Shown: one piece after another, positions 18,826 to 27,308 of the stretch
Layout: each line of letters begins with the position of its first letter
How positions within the stretch are numbered: the stretch's first letter is position 1
Source of the DNA: an uncultured Verrucomicrobia subdivision 3 bacterium
GTDB lineage: Bacteria; Verrucomicrobiota; Verrucomicrobiia; Limisphaerales; UBA11358
Assembly: GCA_903922735.1 (NCBI GenBank)
Contig: CAIXUZ010000049.1
Location: 19,439 to 83,438, forward strand
Length of the DNA stretch: 64,000 nucleotides
Direction: 5' to 3'
Notes under the pieces: generated by a model
The model's database searches: none
What the model saw: only the letters and a program-made list of their open reading frames with translations
What the model was told of the DNA's origin: nothing
Made by a program: the position numbers and the translations under genes

Positions 18826-19881
18826 ATGCAAGGGATGAGGAAAAAATCAACAAACTCCCGCGCCCGCGTGGCGTCCGCCGTGCGCGACCGGGATGAGCGG
18901 CTGCGGGCCATCCTCGAAACCGCCGTCGAAGGCATCATCACGATTGACGAGCGCGGCATCATCGAATCCTTCAATCCCGCCGCAGAAAAGATCTTCGGCT
19001 ACCCGGCGGCTGAAATCATCGGCAAAAACGTCAGCCGGTTAATGCCAACGCCGCACCAACAAAAGCACGACGGCTATATCGAAAATTACCGGCGCACCGG
19101 CCACGCCAAAATCATCGGCATCGGCCGCGAAACCCTGGCGCAAAAGAAAGACGGCACGATTTTCCCCATCGACCTGTCCATCAGCGAGGTCAAGCTGAGC
19201 GACCGGCGCCGGTTTACCGGCTTCATCCGCGACATCACCGAACGAAAGCGGCTGGAAAAAGAGATCCTTGAAATCAGCGAACGCGAACAACGCCGGATCG
19301 GCCAGGATCTCCACGATGGTCTCTGCCAGCATCTCGCGGGAATTGAAATGTTGAGCCAGGTGCTCGCCCAAAAGCTGGCCGCCCAATCACGGCCCGCCGC
19401 CGCCCGCGCCCGTGAAATCGCCAAAGCTGTTCGCCAAGCCATCCGTGAAACCCGGCGACTGGCACGCGGGCTTTCACCGGTCACGCTGGAGGCCGACGGC
19501 TTGATGTCCGCCCTGGCGGAACTGGCTTTAAACACCGAAAAAATGTTCCGCGTGCGGTGCGAGTTCAACTGTCCCGACCCGGTGAAATCCGACAACCACG
19601 CGACCGCCACGCATTTGTTTCGCATCGCGCAGGAAGCCGTTTCCAACGCCATCAAACATGGGCGAGCCAAGACCATCGCCATCGAACTGCGCGAGGAAAA
19701 CGAGCAAATCCATTTACGAATCAGCGACAACGGAAAGGGGTTCCCGAAAAAAAAATCCGGCCGCAACGGCATGGGATTGCGGATCATGCAGTCCCGCAGC
19801 AGCATGGTCAGCGGCACCCTGACCATCGAACCCAACCCCGGCGGCGGCACGATCGTCACCGGCAGCGCTCCCAAGCAATAA
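18826..19881 (+). CDS. PAS sensor histidine kinase, NarL/DegS type (HisKA_3)
   Basis: This is a soluble 351-residue kinase with no TM segment. The PAS domain (about 24-140) is strikingly FixL-like: 'LETAVEGIITIDERGIIESF' and 'KIIGIGRETLAQKKDG' align with the oxygen-sensing PAS of FixL. At the position of FixL's heme-ligating His (H-I-I-G-I-G-R) this protein has Lys (K-I-I-G-I-G-R). The dimerisation and phosphoacceptor domain has 'EREQRRIGQDLHDGLCQHLA', and the HATPase has 'FRIAQEAVSNAIKHG', 'DNGKGF' and 'GMGLRIM'. It is followed after 6 bp by its likely partner response regulator. Confidence 0.95.
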   Translation: MQGMRKKSTNSRARVASAVRDRDERLRAILETAVEGIITIDERGIIESFNPAAEKIFGYPAAEIIGKNVSRLMPTPHQQKHDGYIENYRRTGHAKIIGIGRETLAQKKDGTIFPIDLSISEVKLSDRRRFTGFIRDITERKRLEKEILEISEREQRRIGQDLHDGLCQHLAGIEMLSQVLAQKLAAQSRPAAARAREIAKAVRQAIRETRRLARGLSPVTLEADGLMSALAELALNTEKMFRVRCEFNCPDPVKSDNHATATHLFRIAQEAVSNAIKHGRAKTIAIELREENEQIHLRISDNGKGFPKKKSGRNGMGLRIMQSRSSMVSGTLTIEPNPGGGTIVTGSAPKQ

Positions 19882-19887
19882 CTCTAT

Positions 19888-20565
19888 ATGCCCGCAAAAA
19901 CGAAACCGACCGCCAAGCGCATTCTGATCGTGGACGATCATCCGATGATGCGCAATGGGCTGGCCCAGTTGATCGACAATGAACCCGACTTGAAGGCCAT
20001 CGCCGAAGCCGACACCGCCCGACAGGCGATCGAAGCGGCGACCCGCCAGAAATTCGACCTCGCCCTGCTCGACCTGTCCCTGCCCGATAAAAACGGATTG
20101 GAACTCATCAAAGACCTCCGCGTGCTGCAGCCGGAACTGCCGCTGCTGGTGGTCTCGATGCACGATGAAATGATTTATGCCGAACGCGTGCTGCGCGCCG
20201 GCGCCCGCGGCTACATCATGAAGCAGGAGGGCGGACAGAAATTTTTACGAGCCATCCGGCAAGTGCTCAGCGGACAAGTCTATGTCAGTGAAAAAATGGC
20301 GGCCCGAATCCTGGAAACCTTCTCCGGCCGGAGCGCCGCCGGATCCACCTCGCCAGTCAGCCAGCTGTCCGACCGCGAATTTGAAGTGTATCAACTCATC
20401 GGCCAGGGCGTCAGCACGCGGGATATTGCCGAGCGCCTGCATATAAGCGCCAAGACGGTGGAAGTGCACCGGGCGAACATCAAACACAAGCTGCACTTAA
20501 AGACCGCCTCCGAACTAGTGCGCCATGCCGTGCGCTGGGTGGACGCCCAAGCCCAAAAATCATAA
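19888..20565 (+). CDS. NarL/FixJ-family response regulator
   Basis: The 225-residue protein has a receiver with 'RILIVDDHPMMRNGLAQLI', phospho-Asp in 'LALLDLSLPDKNG', conserved Ser in 'LLVVSMHDE' and Lys in 'GYIMKQEGG'. The LuxR-type HTH at the C-terminus reads 'LSDREFEVYQLIGQGVSTRD' then 'IAERLHISAKTVEVHRANIK'. It is paired with the upstream PAS kinase (6-bp gap). The next gene, the acetate-CoA ligase fusion 145 bp downstream, may be under its control. Confidence 0.96.
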   Translation: MPAKTKPTAKRILIVDDHPMMRNGLAQLIDNEPDLKAIAEADTARQAIEAATRQKFDLALLDLSLPDKNGLELIKDLRVLQPELPLLVVSMHDEMIYAERVLRAGARGYIMKQEGGQKFLRAIRQVLSGQVYVSEKMAARILETFSGRSAAGSTSPVSQLSDREFEVYQLIGQGVSTRDIAERLHISAKTVEVHRANIKHKLHLKTASELVRHAVRWVDAQAQKS

Positions 20566-20640
20566 CGGACGAACCCGCTCCGCACCCAGGCAGGCATGGG
20601 TTGCCGAAAAAATCACAATTATTGGTGATGATTTGCCAAA

Positions 20641-20665
20641 AGTAGAGAAGTTTGAAGTTTCTACT
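20641..20665. promoter_or_regulatory. Inverted repeat upstream of the acetate-CoA ligase gene
   Basis: AGTAGAGAA and GTTTCTACT flank GTTTGAA, giving a 6-bp perfect outer stem with partial extension. It lies about 45-70 bp before the ATG at 20711, a reasonable operator position for the adjacent response regulator or AraC protein. This is inference from position only. Confidence 0.35.
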
Positions 20666-20710
20666 ACTGCCACCTTCTTTGTTGAACGAATTATTTAAGC
20701 CAACTTTATT

Positions 20711-23464
20711 ATGACTCCCATTTCAACCACCCCGCAAAAGCTCGAATCCGCCCACGACATCCTGCACCACACCACCCGGCGTCCGCTCGACCCGATTTTC
20801 TCGCCCAAGTCCGTGGCGGTCATCGGCGCGACGGAAACCATCGGGAGCGTGGGGCGGACGATTCTTGACAACCTGATCAAGGGCGGATTCGCCGGCACGA
20901 TTTACCCGGTGAATCCCAAACGCCCGACGGTCCTCGGTCTCCCGGCCTACACGAGCATCACCGCCGTTCCGCAAGCGCCCGACCTCGCCGTCATCATCAC
21001 GCCGCCGGCGACCGTGCCGGGCATCATCAAGGATTGCGGCGCCAAAGGCGTCAAAGGCGTCATCATTATTTCCGCCGGCTTCAAAGAAATCGGCCCCGTG
21101 GGCGTGGAACTGGAACGCCAGGTCCTCGAAGAAGCGACCAAGGCCGGCATCCGCATTGTCGGACCGAATTGTTTGGGCGTGATGGTTCCCGGCTCAAAAC
21201 TTAACGCCACCTTCGCCGCCGACATGGCGAAGGCGGGCAGCGTCGGATTCATCAGCCAGAGCGGCGCCCTCTGCACGGCGATTCTCGACTGGAGCTTGAA
21301 AGAAAACGTCGGCTTCAGCGCCTTCGTTTCGCTCGGCTCCATGCTCGACGTCGGCTGGGGCGATTTGATTTCGCACCTCGGCGATGATCCGGCCACCAAG
21401 AGCATCGTCATCTACATGGAAAGCATCGGCGACGCGCGCTCCTTCCTATCCGCCGCGCGCGAAGTCGCCCTGACCAAGCCCATCATTGTCATCAAGCCCG
21501 GCCGCACCGACGCCGCCGCCAAAGCCGCCGCGTCCCATACCGGCTCGCTCACCGGCAGCGATGAAGTCTTGCAGGCCGCCTTCCAGCGCGTCGGCGTCTT
21601 GCGCGTGGATTCCATCTCCGAACTGTTCGACATGGCGGAAGTGCTCGCCAAACAACCGCGCCCGAAAGGCCCGCGCCTGACCATCGTCACCAATGCCGGC
21701 GGCCCCAGCGTCATCGCCACCGACATGCTGATCGGCAGCGGCGCGCAGCTCGCCGAGCTTTCGGCGGAAACCATGGAAGCGTTCAACAAAATCCTCCCGC
21801 CCACCTGGAGCCACAACAATCCCGTGGACATCATCGGCGACGCCAAGCCGGAGCTTTACGCCAAGTCCCTCGAAATCGCCGCCAAGGATCCCAACACCGA
21901 CGGCATGCTCGTCATCCTCACCCCGCAGGCGATGACCGACCCGACCGCCACGGCCGAATGTCTCAAGGCCTACGCGCACATCCCCAACAAGCCCGTCATC
22001 GCGAGTTGGATGGGCGCCGACATCGTCGCCAAGGGCGAGGACATCCTCAACGCCGCGAACATCCCCACCTTCAAGTATCCCGACCGCGCCGCCAAGGCGT
22101 TCTACTACATGTGGAACTCCAGCGAAAATCTCCGCCAGCTTTACGAAACCCCGGCCGCGGCGCCCGATGATGAACGCGGCGAAATCGACCGCGAGAAAGC
22201 CTCCGCCATCATCAACGAAGTCCGCAAATCCGGCCGCACCCTGCTCACGGAATTCGAATCCAAGAAGCTCCTCGCCGCCTACGGCATCCCGACCGTCGAG
22301 ACGCACATCGCCACCACCGAGAGCGACGCCGTCAAACAAGCCGCGCGCCTCGGCTTCCCCGTGGTGCTGAAGCTGCACTCCGAAACCATCACGCACAAGA
22401 CCGACGTCGGCGGCGTGCAATTGAATCTCCGCACCGCCTCCGCCGTGCGCCAGGCCTACAAGTCCATCGAAAGCTCCTGCGCCAAGAAGGTCGGCAAGGA
22501 ACATTTCCAAGGCGTCACCGTGCAGCCCATGATCAAGCTGGACGGCTACGAAATCATCATCGGCAGCAGCATTGACCCGCAGTTCGGACCCGTATTGCTT
22601 TTCGGCACCGGCGGCCAGCTGGTGGAAGTGTTCAAGGACCGCGCGCTCGGCCTGCCGCCGCTCAACGCCACGCTCGCCCGCCGCATGATGGAGCGCACCA
22701 AGATCTACACCGCGCTCAAGGGCGTGCGCGGCCGCAAGGCGACCAACCTCGCCGCCATCGAGCAGCTCCTCGTGCGCTTCAGCCAGCTCGTCGTCGAACA
22801 GCCGTGGATCGCGGAAATCGACATCAATCCCCTGCTCGTCTCCGCCGAACGCATCTTCGCGCTCGACGGCCGCGTCGTCCTGCATCCGCTGAACACGCCG
22901 GAAGACAAGCTGCCCAAGTCCGCCATCCGCCCGTATCCGAACCAATACGCCACGCCGTGGAAATTGAAGAACAAGGCGCCGCTCTTCATCCGCCCCATCA
23001 AGCCCGAAGACGAACCGATGATGGTAAAATTCCACGAAACGCTGTCCGAAGAGAGCGTTTACAACCGCTATTTTAGCGCGCTGAAACTCTCGCAGCGCAT
23101 CACCCACGAACGGCTCCAGCGCATCTGCTTCAACGATTACGACCGGGAAATCGCGCTCGTCGCGGAATTGAAAGCCCCGAAAGGCGAGGAGAAGAAAATC
23201 CTCGGCGTGGGCCGCCTGAGCAAACAGCACGGCCGCAGCGAGGCGGAATTCGCCGTCCTCGTCAACGACCACTGGCACGATCAAGGCCTCGGCAGCGAAC
23301 TCCTCCGCCGCCTCATCGAAATCGGCCGGGTGGAAAAGCTCACGAAGATCTCCGGCCAGATCCTCGCGGAAAATCACGCCATGCAGCACATCTGCCGCAA
23401 GACCGGATTCAAAGTCGTCCACGACTCTGAAAGCAACATCTTCAACGCCAGCTACACCTACTGA
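20711..23464 (+). CDS. Acetate-CoA ligase (ADP-forming) fused to GNAT acetyltransferase domain
   Basis: The 917-residue protein has this order: CoA-binding domain ('[18 protein letters not shown]', about 35-130), succinyl-CoA-ligase-like domain, ATP-grasp domain ('[20 protein letters not shown]', about 515-720) and a C-terminal GNAT domain (about 755-915, '[20 protein letters not shown]'). This is the layout of the protein acetyltransferase PatZ/YfiQ. Unlike PatZ, as I recall it, it keeps the His phosphorylated in ADP-forming acetyl-CoA synthetases ('[20 protein letters not shown]'), so it may make ATP from acetyl-CoA as well as acetylate proteins. It is followed by a strong terminator. Which activity dominates is open. 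Confidence 0.93.
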   Translation: MTPISTTPQKLESAHDILHHTTRRPLDPIFSPKSVAVIGATETIGSVGRTILDNLIKGGFAGTIYPVNPKRPTVLGLPAYTSITAVPQAPDLAVIITPPATVPGIIKDCGAKGVKGVIIISAGFKEIGPVGVELERQVLEEATKAGIRIVGPNCLGVMVPGSKLNATFAADMAKAGSVGFISQSGALCTAILDWSLKENVGFSAFVSLGSMLDVGWGDLISHLGDDPATKSIVIYMESIGDARSFLSAAREVALTKPIIVIKPGRTDAAAKAAASHTGSLTGSDEVLQAAFQRVGVLRVDSISELFDMAEVLAKQPRPKGPRLTIVTNAGGPSVIATDMLIGSGAQLAELSAETMEAFNKILPPTWSHNNPVDIIGDAKPELYAKSLEIAAKDPNTDGMLVILTPQAMTDPTATAECLKAYAHIPNKPVIASWMGADIVAKGEDILNAANIPTFKYPDRAAKAFYYMWNSSENLRQLYETPAAAPDDERGEIDREKASAIINEVRKSGRTLLTEFESKKLLAAYGIPTVETHIATTESDAVKQAARLGFPVVLKLHSETITHKTDVGGVQLNLRTASAVRQAYKSIESSCAKKVGKEHFQGVTVQPMIKLDGYEIIIGSSIDPQFGPVLLFGTGGQLVEVFKDRALGLPPLNATLARRMMERTKIYTALKGVRGRKATNLAAIEQLLVRFSQLVVEQPWIAEIDINPLLVSAERIFALDGRVVLHPLNTPEDKLPKSAIRPYPNQYATPWKLKNKAPLFIRPIKPEDEPMMVKFHETLSEESVYNRYFSALKLSQRITHERLQRICFNDYDREIALVAELKAPKGEEKKILGVGRLSKQHGRSEAEFAVLVNDHWHDQGLGSELLRRLIEIGRVEKLTKISGQILAENHAMQHICRKTGFKVVHDSESNIFNASYTY

Positions 23465-23492
23465 GCCGGCGATCCATCGGACTACACCAAAG

Positions 23493-23522
23493 CCCGCGAC
23501 CTTGTGTCGCGGGTTTTGTTTT
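23493..23522 (+). terminator. Rho-independent terminator
   Basis: CCCGCGA and TCGCGGG flank a CCTTGTG-type loop and are followed by TTTTGTTTT. It ends the acetate-CoA ligase transcript. Confidence 0.85.
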
Positions 23523-23662
23523 ACCTGCCCCGATTGTGAACATTCACCACGACCAAGTGCCATCAGACATTAGCTCCGGCAGCGGACTGTTTGCAATATT
23601 TGGTGGCGACGAAGACACGAAGTGTCGTCACGAAGAAGTTAAGGGGTTTTTAACAGATTACG

Positions 23663-24937
23663 TCAGTGGGCGTTGATGCGGTAAAACTTCCTGCCGCCGG
23701 CGCCGCCGGTCTGGCTGCCATCATCCGACCAGGTGGCCATGCCGTCTTTGATGCTGAATAGCGGATTAGTCACGGTCAGCCAACTGATCAGGTTGGTGGA
23801 ATAATCAATCCCGTTGGTGATCCCGGTTTCAGCGCCAAACACCACGCTGAACACCTGATTGCTCACGGATTGGCTCACGACGATGGGCGGCGTGGCCACG
23901 ACTTGTGGCAGCCTGATGGAATAATCCGTGTCGTAGGCAAACCCGCTGTTGTCCGATCCGCCAGTCGAAAATATGGATGTCTCGGTTACTGCGACACCAT
24001 TTTGGAATTGAATCTGCGGTAGGAGTGGACCCGTGATCCAAGTGCCCAATGTCCCATCCGCCTGCACAGGAGCATAGAAATAAGACCTCGTTGGGCCGGA
24101 GCCATTAAAGCCACCAATCGAAAAAACATGGCCTCCAGAGGCAACCACACCGTGCATAGATTCCGGCTGCGGGAGCGGTGTGGTGGAATGCCAAGCAGAA
24201 AGAGTCCCATTTGCGTTGATCTTGGCATAGTAAACATTGCTCGTAACCTGAGATGCGATGTTGAACGCACCACTGACCAGATACAAGTAGCCGTTGGCAG
24301 CGGATGCATGATAAACCGTGGCGGCTGGAAGAGGCGTCAGGGCCGTCCAAGCAGAAAGGCTTCCGTCGGCAAGGACTCTTGCCGAATAGACCGTGGCATA
24401 ATCTGTCGCATAACCGTTCGGTTCATCGTAGCCGCCGATGACAAAGATGATATTGTTCCAGACGGCGGCACTTGCATACACACGGGGGGATGGCAGGGAT
24501 CGGGCTGACTTCCAAGTGTCGAGACTCCCATCGGGCTTAATTTTGGCAACATAAACCACATTTGTGATGATGAGTCCGTTCGCATCAGTGTAATGATAGC
24601 CACCGAGAACATAGAGGTAGCTGCTTGTGGCCACCTCGCAATGGAAAGACACGGCTTCCGGGAGTGGAGACGTTGCAGTCCATACTCCAGCCGTGCCATT
24701 GTTGACGCGGGAGTAAAAGCAGTTGACGCCAGCATAAAATCCGTTTTGGTTGGCAGTGCCGCCGGTTTGATAGAGAAAGGGCGATGAATATGCGAGGGCG
24801 TGGCTATTATAGCCGTCGGGCAATGATGTCGTCGCCGTCCATGAAGTGGGACCAGCCGAGACGCGAGCCACCGCCAGCCAGAAAAAGAAGATAACGTATC
24901 TGCTACGTCGCAGACGATCTCGGAAATCAGACATCAT
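23663..24937 (-). CDS. Exported Kelch-like beta-propeller protein
   Basis: The 424-residue protein has an N-terminal signal-like segment (RYVIFFFWLAVARVSAG). Seven or so repeats follow of the type 'W...(T/S)LP.....HA....YLY..GG', with an intervening strand 'VYYAKINANGTLSAW' or similar. These are Kelch-type propeller blades. The last ~80 residues form a separate module ending 'GRKFYRINAH', resembling C-terminal modules of exported proteins in this kind of bacterium. No catalytic motif is visible. It is a lone gene, convergent with the acetate-CoA ligase gene. Probably an extracellular or surface protein; function unknown. Confidence 0.8.
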   Translation of the reverse strand: MMSDFRDRLRRSRYVIFFFWLAVARVSAGPTSWTATTSLPDGYNSHALAYSSPFLYQTGGTANQNGFYAGVNCFYSRVNNGTAGVWTATSPLPEAVSFHCEVATSSYLYVLGGYHYTDANGLIITNVVYVAKIKPDGSLDTWKSARSLPSPRVYASAAVWNNIIFVIGGYDEPNGYATDYATVYSARVLADGSLSAWTALTPLPAATVYHASAANGYLYLVSGAFNIASQVTSNVYYAKINANGTLSAWHSTTPLPQPESMHGVVASGGHVFSIGGFNGSGPTRSYFYAPVQADGTLGTWITGPLLPQIQFQNGVAVTETSIFSTGGSDNSGFAYDTDYSIRLPQVVATPPIVVSQSVSNQVFSVVFGAETGITNGIDYSTNLISWLTVTNPLFSIKDGMATWSDDGSQTGGAGGRKFYRINAH

Positions 24938-24939
24938 GG

Positions 24940-25434
24940 ATATGTCTCCATGAAATTGACGTCGTCAAAGTGACAGAACTTAATTTATCACATTCTAGCA
25001 TCGCATGCTAACCTACCAAAACGAACCGGGTCGTCAACCGGCAAGCGAGTTTCCGGTTTTGTGAGAGTCGAGAGGCCGATGGCCTTTCGCGGCGGGGGTT
25101 GGGATGACGCAAATGAATGTCCATCCACTTCAGCGCCCATTACTCCCAGAAGTGGAAACCGATTCTCCTTGCTTGGGGAGAAGGCCGGGATGAGGGAGGA
25201 TAAAAACATTTCCTGTCAGACTTGATGCTTCACCGGAAGTTGGAGCAGCCGACGTCTGTCGGCTCCAATTAATTCCCCCGCATCAATATTTAGAATGTGC
25301 GGACTCACATTCGCTGCAAAACCCCACAACCCCATCGGGCAGTGGCCTGATTCGCGCGAAGGGCGCGAAGAAGATAAAGGTAAAACTTTCCGCCATGGTG
25401 CCCCACCGGAAGGTGTGGCCGTGCGCAAGCACCT
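24940..25434. other. Repeat-rich spacer, no gene
   Basis: This roughly 500-bp stretch holds three repeat-like pieces. One is a copy of the CTCTCC...GGAGAGGGCCGGGRTGAGG dispersed repeat at 25164-25201. The second is a hairpin near 25237-25267 (AGCCGAC-GTCT-GTCGGCT within TTGGAG...CCAA). The third, near 25395-25435, contains CACCGGAAGGTGTGGCC, which recurs at about 26009 downstream of the next gene. ORFs of the track in this region (for example 25216-25428) are made of these repeats. Confidence 0.6.
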
Positions 25435-25890
25435 TCACGTCTCCGACATCACCCAGGCGGAGAACGGGCTCCACTGGCCGCCCACCCGGTAACGCATGGC
25501 CATCAGCGGAGCGACCCCGCCGTTACCGCCATGCTTCGTCCAAACTGTGCCGCCGTCCGTGCTGCCGGACAATACGGGGAGCAACGTGCAGTTGGACAAA
25601 TCCTGATTGGGGTCGATGCCGCTGCTGACGGTGACGACACATTGCCACGCCTCCGGCGCGGCGGACACCAGGCTTTTGTCGATGCTCCCATCGGCGGAGG
25701 AACTCAGGTCGCTGCTGATCTCCGGCACCGACAGCGGGAAATGCGCCTGCAAACCGGCGATCTGGATTTGCTGGTCCGCGACTTGGGTTTGGAGCGCATC
25801 GATGAGCGCTTTGAGGCCGTTGAACTGGTTGCGCAATTCCGCCGCCACGATGGGCGCATGATTCACGGGTAATGTCGGGTCGTATGGCAT
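25435..25890 (-). CDS. Hypothetical protein with N-terminal coil ('NQFNGLKALID')
   Basis: The 151-residue protein has no signal peptide. The N-terminal half is a short coiled coil around 'ELRNQFNGLKALIDALQTQV'. The C-terminal half contains 'EAWQCVVTVSSGIDPNQDLS' and ends 'MRYRVGGQWSPFSAW', resembling a small beta domain or an FN3 edge. It lies downstream of the FN3-protein gene on the same strand, separated by an 88-bp inverted-repeat element. I think this small protein commonly accompanies such FN3 proteins in related genomes, but could not check. Function unknown; codon pattern and neighbour support a real gene. Confidence 0.7.
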   Translation of the reverse strand: MPYDPTLPVNHAPIVAAELRNQFNGLKALIDALQTQVADQQIQIAGLQAHFPLSVPEISSDLSSSADGSIDKSLVSAAPEAWQCVVTVSSGIDPNQDLSNCTLLPVLSGSTDGGTVWTKHGGNGGVAPLMAMRYRVGGQWSPFSAWVMSET

Positions 25891-25910
25891 AAATAATTAG
25901 TTATTGATTG

Positions 25911-25998
25911 GTAGGGCGGGCAGTCCCCTGCCCGCCGCTGTTGTCAACAAACACGTTCTGGTTCACCACGACGGCGCGCAGGGGACTGCGCGCCCTAC
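25911..25998. repeat. 88-bp element with 27-bp imperfect terminal inverted repeats
   Basis: Left arm 25911-25937 and right arm 25972-25998 are complementary at 25 of 27 positions, around the core GCAGTCCCCTGC / GCAGGGGACTGC. The spacer is 34 bp. It sits between two genes of the same strand and could be a miniature mobile element or a strong transcript hairpin. Confidence 0.8.
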
Positions 25999-26037
25999 TC
26001 TGATGCCGCACCGGAAGGTATGGCCCTACGCAAGTAG

Positions 26038-26667
26038 TCAGGGCACGATCTTCGTGGCCGGGTCGCTCCAGGCGCCATCATTCACCGGTTTCGGTGCCCG
26101 CGCTTTCACGCGGAACCACAGCTTCTGTCCGCTCGTCAGGTCCGTGAGGCTATACTTGCTGCCGCTGCACGAATCCACCAGCTTCCATTTGCTTGCATCG
26201 TTCGGGTCGGTGCTCATCTGCACCTGGTAATTCTTCGTGCCGCGCACCGGATCCCATTGCAAATCCAGCCGCCCCTCGGCGTCGCCCGCCGTGATGGAGA
26301 GATTCTGCACCTGCGCCAGCGGCCCGATGGGCGCGGCGGACGCCTTGACGCTCATGCCTGCACTTTCAATCTTCACCTTGTTGCCCTGGGTCACGTTGGA
26401 CACATAATCCCCCAGCGAGGTGACGAGTCCACTCAACGTCGTGATGGCCGCGTCGCGGTCATCCGTCGCCTGTTTGGCGGCTTGCGCCGCCGCTTTTTGC
26501 GCCGCCACTTTCGTCGTGGCCGTGGCCAAGGCCGTGCTGACTGAGGCCAGCGTCGGGTTCGGCGTGGTGAAATTCGCATTCCCCGTCATCGCCGTGATGA
26601 TCTGGTCGGTCAGCGACAGGATTTCATCCGGCGTCATGCCGCCGAGTCCTAATTTGACTTTTGCCAT
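26038..26667 (-). CDS. FN3-domain protein, paralogue of the gene at 58525
   Basis: About 209 residues from the ATG at 26667, which has GGAG nine bases upstream; the track start at 26754 lacks this. The N-terminal part 'MAKVKLGLGGMTPDEILSLT' and 'ITAMTGNANF' is followed by an Ala/Thr-rich helix (about 55-90). The C-terminal part (about 120-209) is a fibronectin type III domain: 'GRLDLQWDPVRGTKNYQVQM', 'YSLTDLTSGQKLWFRVKAR'. No signal peptide was seen. The gene at 58525 has the same layout. It lies 220 bp downstream (in its own direction) of the 14-unit 21-bp array. Function unknown; FN3 domains bind proteins or sugars. Confidence 0.8.
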   Translation of the reverse strand: MAKVKLGLGGMTPDEILSLTDQIITAMTGNANFTTPNPTLASVSTALATATTKVAAQKAAAQAAKQATDDRDAAITTLSGLVTSLGDYVSNVTQGNKVKIESAGMSVKASAAPIGPLAQVQNLSITAGDAEGRLDLQWDPVRGTKNYQVQMSTDPNDASKWKLVDSCSGSKYSLTDLTSGQKLWFRVKARAPKPVNDGAWSDPATKIVP

Positions 26668-26886
26668 TTTTTTTATCTCCAGTTGCGGCACGACCGGTTC
26701 ATCATAATTAACGGATCCGTCATAAACGGATGCACTGTCATCATAATCAGCCATATCATGCCTCGTTTATTTTTGTTGCTGCTCCCGCCCGCCGGCCGCC
26801 AGGCCGACCAAGCCGGAAGAACTGATGACGGTTTTACCACAAGCCGACCCGGCCCAAATACGATACTTTCCAAATCTTTTTATCGG

Positions 26887-27180
26887 GCTTGGGAAAATGA
26901 TTTTTCAAGGCGGAAACGCGGCCCCCCCAGCTTCCCGCCGGCTTTCCCGGAACTGGAAACCGGTTTCCCGAGCTTGGAATACGACTTTCCTAAACTGGGA
27001 AACGGTTTCCCAAGATTGGGAAATGACTTCCCAAGACTGGGAAATGACTTCCCAAGACTGGGAAATGACTTCCCAAGACTGGGAAACGACTTCCCAAGAC
27101 TGGGAAACGACTTCCCAAGACTGGGAAACGACTTCCCAAGACTGGGAAATGACTTCCCAAGACTGGGAAACGATTTCCAA
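26887..27180. repeat. Fourteen-unit 21-bp tandem array
   Basis: Fourteen contiguous units keep an exact 21-bp period. The first five (26887-26991) are degenerate and the last nine (26992-27180) nearly identical. Each conserved unit contains TTCCCAAGACTGGGAA and thus two overlapping dyads (TTCCC/GGGAA). Because the period is a multiple of three and stop-free, several frames stay open: plus frames read LGNDFPR and WETTSQD heptads, and a minus frame reads LGKSFPS. The ORFs of the track here (26683-27228, 26825-27208, 26880-27218 and others) are probably by-products. The gradient of decay toward the left suggests growth at one end or in the middle. Confidence 0.95.
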
Positions 27181-27308
27181 AAAGCAAAAAACCGTCGAAT
27201 CAGACTGAAAACCAGCACTTTAGGCTAAAAAAGCGAAAAACGGGTGTTTTGGACGCATTTCCAACCCTCCGCCAGACGCCACGCGCGGGTTGGATGGGAA
27301 AGCCATCG

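Noticed and set aside
21446-23563. 705-aa minus ORF opposite the acetate-CoA ligase gene
   Set aside because: Antisense shadow of a GC-rich gene with clear homology on the plus strand; its composition (G/A/D/R/H-rich) is typical of shadows.
26683-27228. 181-aa ORF with LGNDFPR repeats, and overlapping WETTSQD and LGKSFPS ORFs
   Set aside because: Several frames on both strands are open because of the stop-free 21-bp period. No frame has a better start or codon pattern; I keep the array as DNA repeat.
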